64,000 bases of DNA from positions 1 through 64,000 of the forward strand of contig CAWIHT010000009.1 of assembly GCA_963836085.1 (NCBI GenBank), written 5' to 3'. This DNA is from JAHEEL01 sp963836085. Lineage in GTDB: Bacteria > Actinomycetota > Acidimicrobiia > Spongiisociales > UBA5794. A program made the translations under genes and the position numbers. Positions within the stretch are counted from its first letter, which is position 1. Every line of letters starts with the position of its first letter. This document shows, piece by piece, positions 61,329 to 64,000 of the stretch. The notes under the pieces are model-generated. The model made no database searches, had not been told where the DNA came from, and saw nothing but the letters and a program-made list of their open reading frames with translations.

Positions 61329-63868
61329 ACCCGGAACCGTTGATCGCTCCCGGCAACGACTATCGATCTCTCCGCTCCGCCCCGGAAGGACCCGTCCCCT
61401 CGGTCGCGGTCCTGATTCCCGTCTACAACAGGGGCCCGCTGCTTGCGAACGTGCTCGCCGGTCTGAGCCGCCAGACGTTCGCCCATCCGTTCGAAGTCGT
61501 CGTCGTCGATGACGGATCCGAGGAGGACATCGCTTCGGTTACGGCGGTCTACGCGGAGTCGCTCGATCCGCAACTCCTGCGCCAGGATCGCGACGGATTC
61601 GGGTTGGCGCGCGCACGCAATCTCGGCGTATCGGCTGTCGATACCGACGTCGTGGTCTTCCTCGATGCCGATTGCATTCCGGGTGACGACTGGCTGGAGC
61701 GTCATGTCTCCTGGCATCGCAAGGCTTCCAACCTCGTGGTCACCGGTTCGCGCCGTCACATCGAAGCGCTCCTCGACCCAGACCTGATCGGCAGCGGGAC
61801 GGTCGACCTCCATGACATGGCGGGACAGCCAGAGACCGCGACCGGGCGTTTCGACACGGACGACTGGCGCGGTCTCGTCTACCGCCGTTCCCAGCGACTC
61901 ATTCTCGGCGATGCGGGCTTTCGGGCTGCCATCGGCGGCAACTCATCCATGCGCCGCGAGACGTTCCTCCATGCGGGAGGGGCTTCAACCGACTTTCGGG
62001 CGTGGGGAGGCGAGGACACTGAGCTGGCATGGCGCCTCTGGAACTCGGGGGCCTTCGTCGTCCCAGAGGACGAGGCCATCATCTATCACCAGAATTACGG
62101 GGACGCCGCGGATGCGGGGGAGCGTCGAGGGATCTCGCGCGACCGGGCGTTGCCGTTGATCGCTGACCGGGTGCCGCACCGCTTCTACCGCAAGACGCCG
62201 TCCCACCTCTACACCGTCCCCAAGGTGTCCTGGCTCGTCACGGTTGACAATTGGAACGAAGCGGCACGCGTCCTCGATGAGGTGTCGAAGGCGTCGTTCG
62301 TCGACACCGAACTGATCCTGATCGGCGATGAATCGGCCGTCGGTCGATGGGCGTCCGCCGCCGACGCGGCCCGCGACTTCACCGTCGTCGAGTCGTTCGC
62401 CGACGCTGTCGGTGTCGCCCGTGGTGAGCTCGTCGCCATCGTCGACGGGCGGGCGCGATTCGACCGTCGGTTGCTCGCCAGGATGATGCGGCGCCTCTCC
62501 GATCCCCGCGTCTCGGTCGTTCGCTCCGGGTACCGGTCCGGCAGCAGTGTGCTGATCCGTCTGCGCGACCTAGCGGCCGCCGACGCGTCAGAAGGCCGTT
62601 CAGGGCTGCCGTTCCTCGCGCTCATCAAACGCCGCGAGTTGATGAAGGACCGCTCAGCGCTCGCCGATCCGGGCGTGGCGTGGCGTGCCGCGCTCGACCG
62701 TTCGCGAGTCGAGTTGCTGGTCAACGACCTCGTCGATGTGCCGATCGAAGCCGGGGCCATGCGCGGGAGCCGAATCCCCGGACCTGCCGATGTCAGGGCC
62801 GCCGGTCCAACTGAAATCGCGCGCGGTCTGCGCCGAAGTGTCAAGGCCGGCGGTCAGATTGCCGAGCCGGTAGAGCGGCCAGCCGCGGCGACGCCGCCTC
62901 GCATCGGCATCGAGTACGTCGGCCTCGCCGGGCATCGGAATCTGGGTGACGATGCCATGCTCGAAGCGATCCGCGGGCTGATGCCGTGGGCCGAGATCGG
63001 CACCGGAGTCGGGGAGCCTCGTGCGGTAATGCTCGGCGGGGGGACGTTGCTGAACAGTGGCGGCTACTACCTCAACAAGGTCCGAAGGGTCGACGGTCCG
63101 AATCTCGAACGAGTCGTGTTCGGGACCGGTGTGAAGAGCGAGGACTACTGGGGCCTCACCGAGCAACTCGATGACTGGGATCCGTTCCTCCGTTCCACCC
63201 TCGCCGTCGGGTTGCGCGGTCCCGCTTCGCTGGAGACGATGCGGGCCTGGGGGTACGACGGGCCGTTGGAAGTTATTGGAGATCCGGCGCTTTCGCTGGA
63301 ACCCCCTGTCCATGTCACGCGCGTCGAAGGTCGCGTGGTCGTGTGTCCCGTGTTCACCAACGGCGATTGCTGGGGTGAGAACGATCGGCCGGTGTTCGAG
63401 GCGTTCGCTCAACTGATCGCTCGCCTGAAGGCCGAGGGCCGCGACGTCGTGATGCTCACCGCCTTTCCCGGCGACGACCGCTGGGCCATCGAGATCATGC
63501 GTGAGGCCGGTCATCCCGATCTGGCGTACCTGCCGGGCTACGAGAACCTCGACGCTGCACTGCGTCTGATCGCTTCTGCCGATCTCGTGGTGGGGGAGCG
63601 ACTCCACGCGATCGTCCTCGCCGCGGCGATGGGTACGCCGTTCGTCGGCGTGGAGTATCGCCCCAAGATCGCGGACTTCGCCGAGTCGCTCGGGATGGCC
63701 GGGAACGTCATCCGTACGGACGCCGTCGGGGACCTCGACGACGCCGTTCGTTCGATGACGAGCGATCGACGTGCTGCCGTCCGCGGTCGCCTTGCAGAAG
63801 CCGTCGGCCGCTACCGGGGCCTCCAGACAGACCTCGCGGAGCGACTCCGTGCCGGTCTGGAGCGCTAG
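61325..63868 (+). CDS. GT2 glycosyltransferase fused to polysaccharide pyruvyl transferase
   Basis: This protein has 847 residues. Residues about 25-290 are a GT2 with AVLIPVYNRGPLLANVLAGL, VVVDDGSEEDI, FLDADCIPGDDW and the galactosyltransferase-type GGEDTELAWRLWNSG. A second, degenerate GT-A-like region (about 300-450, VSWLVTVDNWNEA) follows. Residues about 520-845 are a PF04230-type pyruvyl transferase with IEYVGLAGHRNLGDDAMLEA, MLGGGTLLNSGGYY, FGTGVKSEDY, LRGPASLETMRAWG, VIGDPAL and VGERLHAIVLAAAMGTPFVG. The second domain would add a ketal-linked pyruvate from PEP. In CsaB systems such pyruvate is what SLH domains bind. Confidence 0.88.
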   Translation: MNPEPLIAPGNDYRSLRSAPEGPVPSVAVLIPVYNRGPLLANVLAGLSRQTFAHPFEVVVVDDGSEEDIASVTAVYAESLDPQLLRQDRDGFGLARARNLGVSAVDTDVVVFLDADCIPGDDWLERHVSWHRKASNLVVTGSRRHIEALLDPDLIGSGTVDLHDMAGQPETATGRFDTDDWRGLVYRRSQRLILGDAGFRAAIGGNSSMRRETFLHAGGASTDFRAWGGEDTELAWRLWNSGAFVVPEDEAIIYHQNYGDAADAGERRGISRDRALPLIADRVPHRFYRKTPSHLYTVPKVSWLVTVDNWNEAARVLDEVSKASFVDTELILIGDESAVGRWASAADAARDFTVVESFADAVGVARGELVAIVDGRARFDRRLLARMMRRLSDPRVSVVRSGYRSGSSVLIRLRDLAAADASEGRSGLPFLALIKRRELMKDRSALADPGVAWRAALDRSRVELLVNDLVDVPIEAGAMRGSRIPGPADVRAAGPTEIARGLRRSVKAGGQIAEPVERPAAATPPRIGIEYVGLAGHRNLGDDAMLEAIRGLMPWAEIGTGVGEPRAVMLGGGTLLNSGGYYLNKVRRVDGPNLERVVFGTGVKSEDYWGLTEQLDDWDPFLRSTLAVGLRGPASLETMRAWGYDGPLEVIGDPALSLEPPVHVTRVEGRVVVCPVFTNGDCWGENDRPVFEAFAQLIARLKAEGRDVVMLTAFPGDDRWAIEIMREAGHPDLAYLPGYENLDAALRLIASADLVVGERLHAIVLAAAMGTPFVGVEYRPKIADFAESLGMAGNVIRTDAVGDLDDAVRSMTSDRRAAVRGRLAEAVGRYRGLQTDLAERLRAGLER

Positions 63869-63886
63869 CGATTCATCGGGGTCCGC

Positions 63887-64000
63887 CTAGAGCCCCGCCT
63901 GCTCTGCGAGTTCGGCCAACACGTCGCTGGACGTCACGCCGTCGCCTGCGGCAATGCCAACTCCGTCGATGGTCGGAACCCACTCGACGTTCATCCGGCC
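63887..64000 (-). CDS. 3' end of an unidentified protein (partial)
   Basis: On the minus strand an open frame enters from the right edge and stops at the TAG at 63887-63889. Its last 37 or so codons read through VEWVPTIDGVGIAAGDGV and end LAELAEQAGL. It is too short to identify. It is convergent with the pyruvyl transferase gene, 18 bases apart. Confidence 0.45.
   Translation of the reverse strand, partial: GRMNVEWVPTIDGVGIAAGDGVTSSDVLAELAEQAGL

Noticed and set aside
1..64000. tRNA, rRNA, riboswitch or phage attachment site
   Set aside because: None could be recognised by reading; a covariance-model scan would be needed to exclude small RNAs.

Overview
The window is high-GC, densely packed, actinobacterial-type DNA. 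Genes often overlap by 4 bases (ATGA or GTGA), GTG and TTG starts are common, and several starts appear leaderless. Nine secreted proteins carry a cysteine-containing SLH-like repeat (core GCNPPxNxRFCPD...TRGQMAAFL). I associate that repeat with Acidimicrobiia such as Ilumatobacter relatives, so the class assignment is an inference. No rRNA, tRNA, CRISPR array, phage gene or transposase was seen.

Layout. 1-19.2 kb: the 3' part of a polyprenyl-phosphate sugar transferase; a minus-strand operon ugd > UDP-xylose synthase > GT39-like membrane glycosyltransferase > VanW-SLH protein; then a GT2 gene and a sulfate/PAPS module (cysQ and an SLC13 permease on minus, cysDNC on plus). The block from inside ugd to inside cysC is present twice as a direct tandem repeat (about 6.79 kb; 5536-12326 and 12336-19127). 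The duplication leaves a truncated ugd and a chimeric cysC at the junction, and the distal cysC has a frameshift.

19.2-31.8 kb: a complete CMP-pseudaminic acid pathway (pseB, pseC, pseI, pseH, pseG, pseF) with a MaoC-like hydratase inside the operon. Two large paralogous TPR proteins with glycosyltransferase-like C-termini lie alongside and may be the Pse transferases. 31.9-40.9 kb: a Wzm/Wzt-type ABC exporter, a very large GT2 + 2x CgeB-like protein, the dTDP-rhamnose operon rmlCBAD and another GT2.

41-56.4 kb: a surface-protein island. It encodes SLH proteins carrying a GH26-like domain, a cholesterol-dependent-cytolysin-like domain, an M23 peptidase, a PL14-like plus GH26-like pair, a SpoIID domain, a metzincin-like protease and an L,D-transpeptidase. 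It also holds a small SLH protein, a membrane-anchored protein and a decayed DUF222/HNH gene. 56.5-63.9 kb: glycosyltransferases ending in a GT2-polysaccharide pyruvyltransferase fusion.

Together the window looks like a cell-surface glycan locus. It makes UDP-GlcA/UDP-Xyl, PAPS, CMP-Pse and dTDP-Rha, assembles and exports a polymer, possibly pyruvylates it, and displays SLH-anchored enzymes and a putative pore-forming protein on it. At least five genes outside the HNH relic carry a single frameshift, so either indel errors or real decay must be considered.
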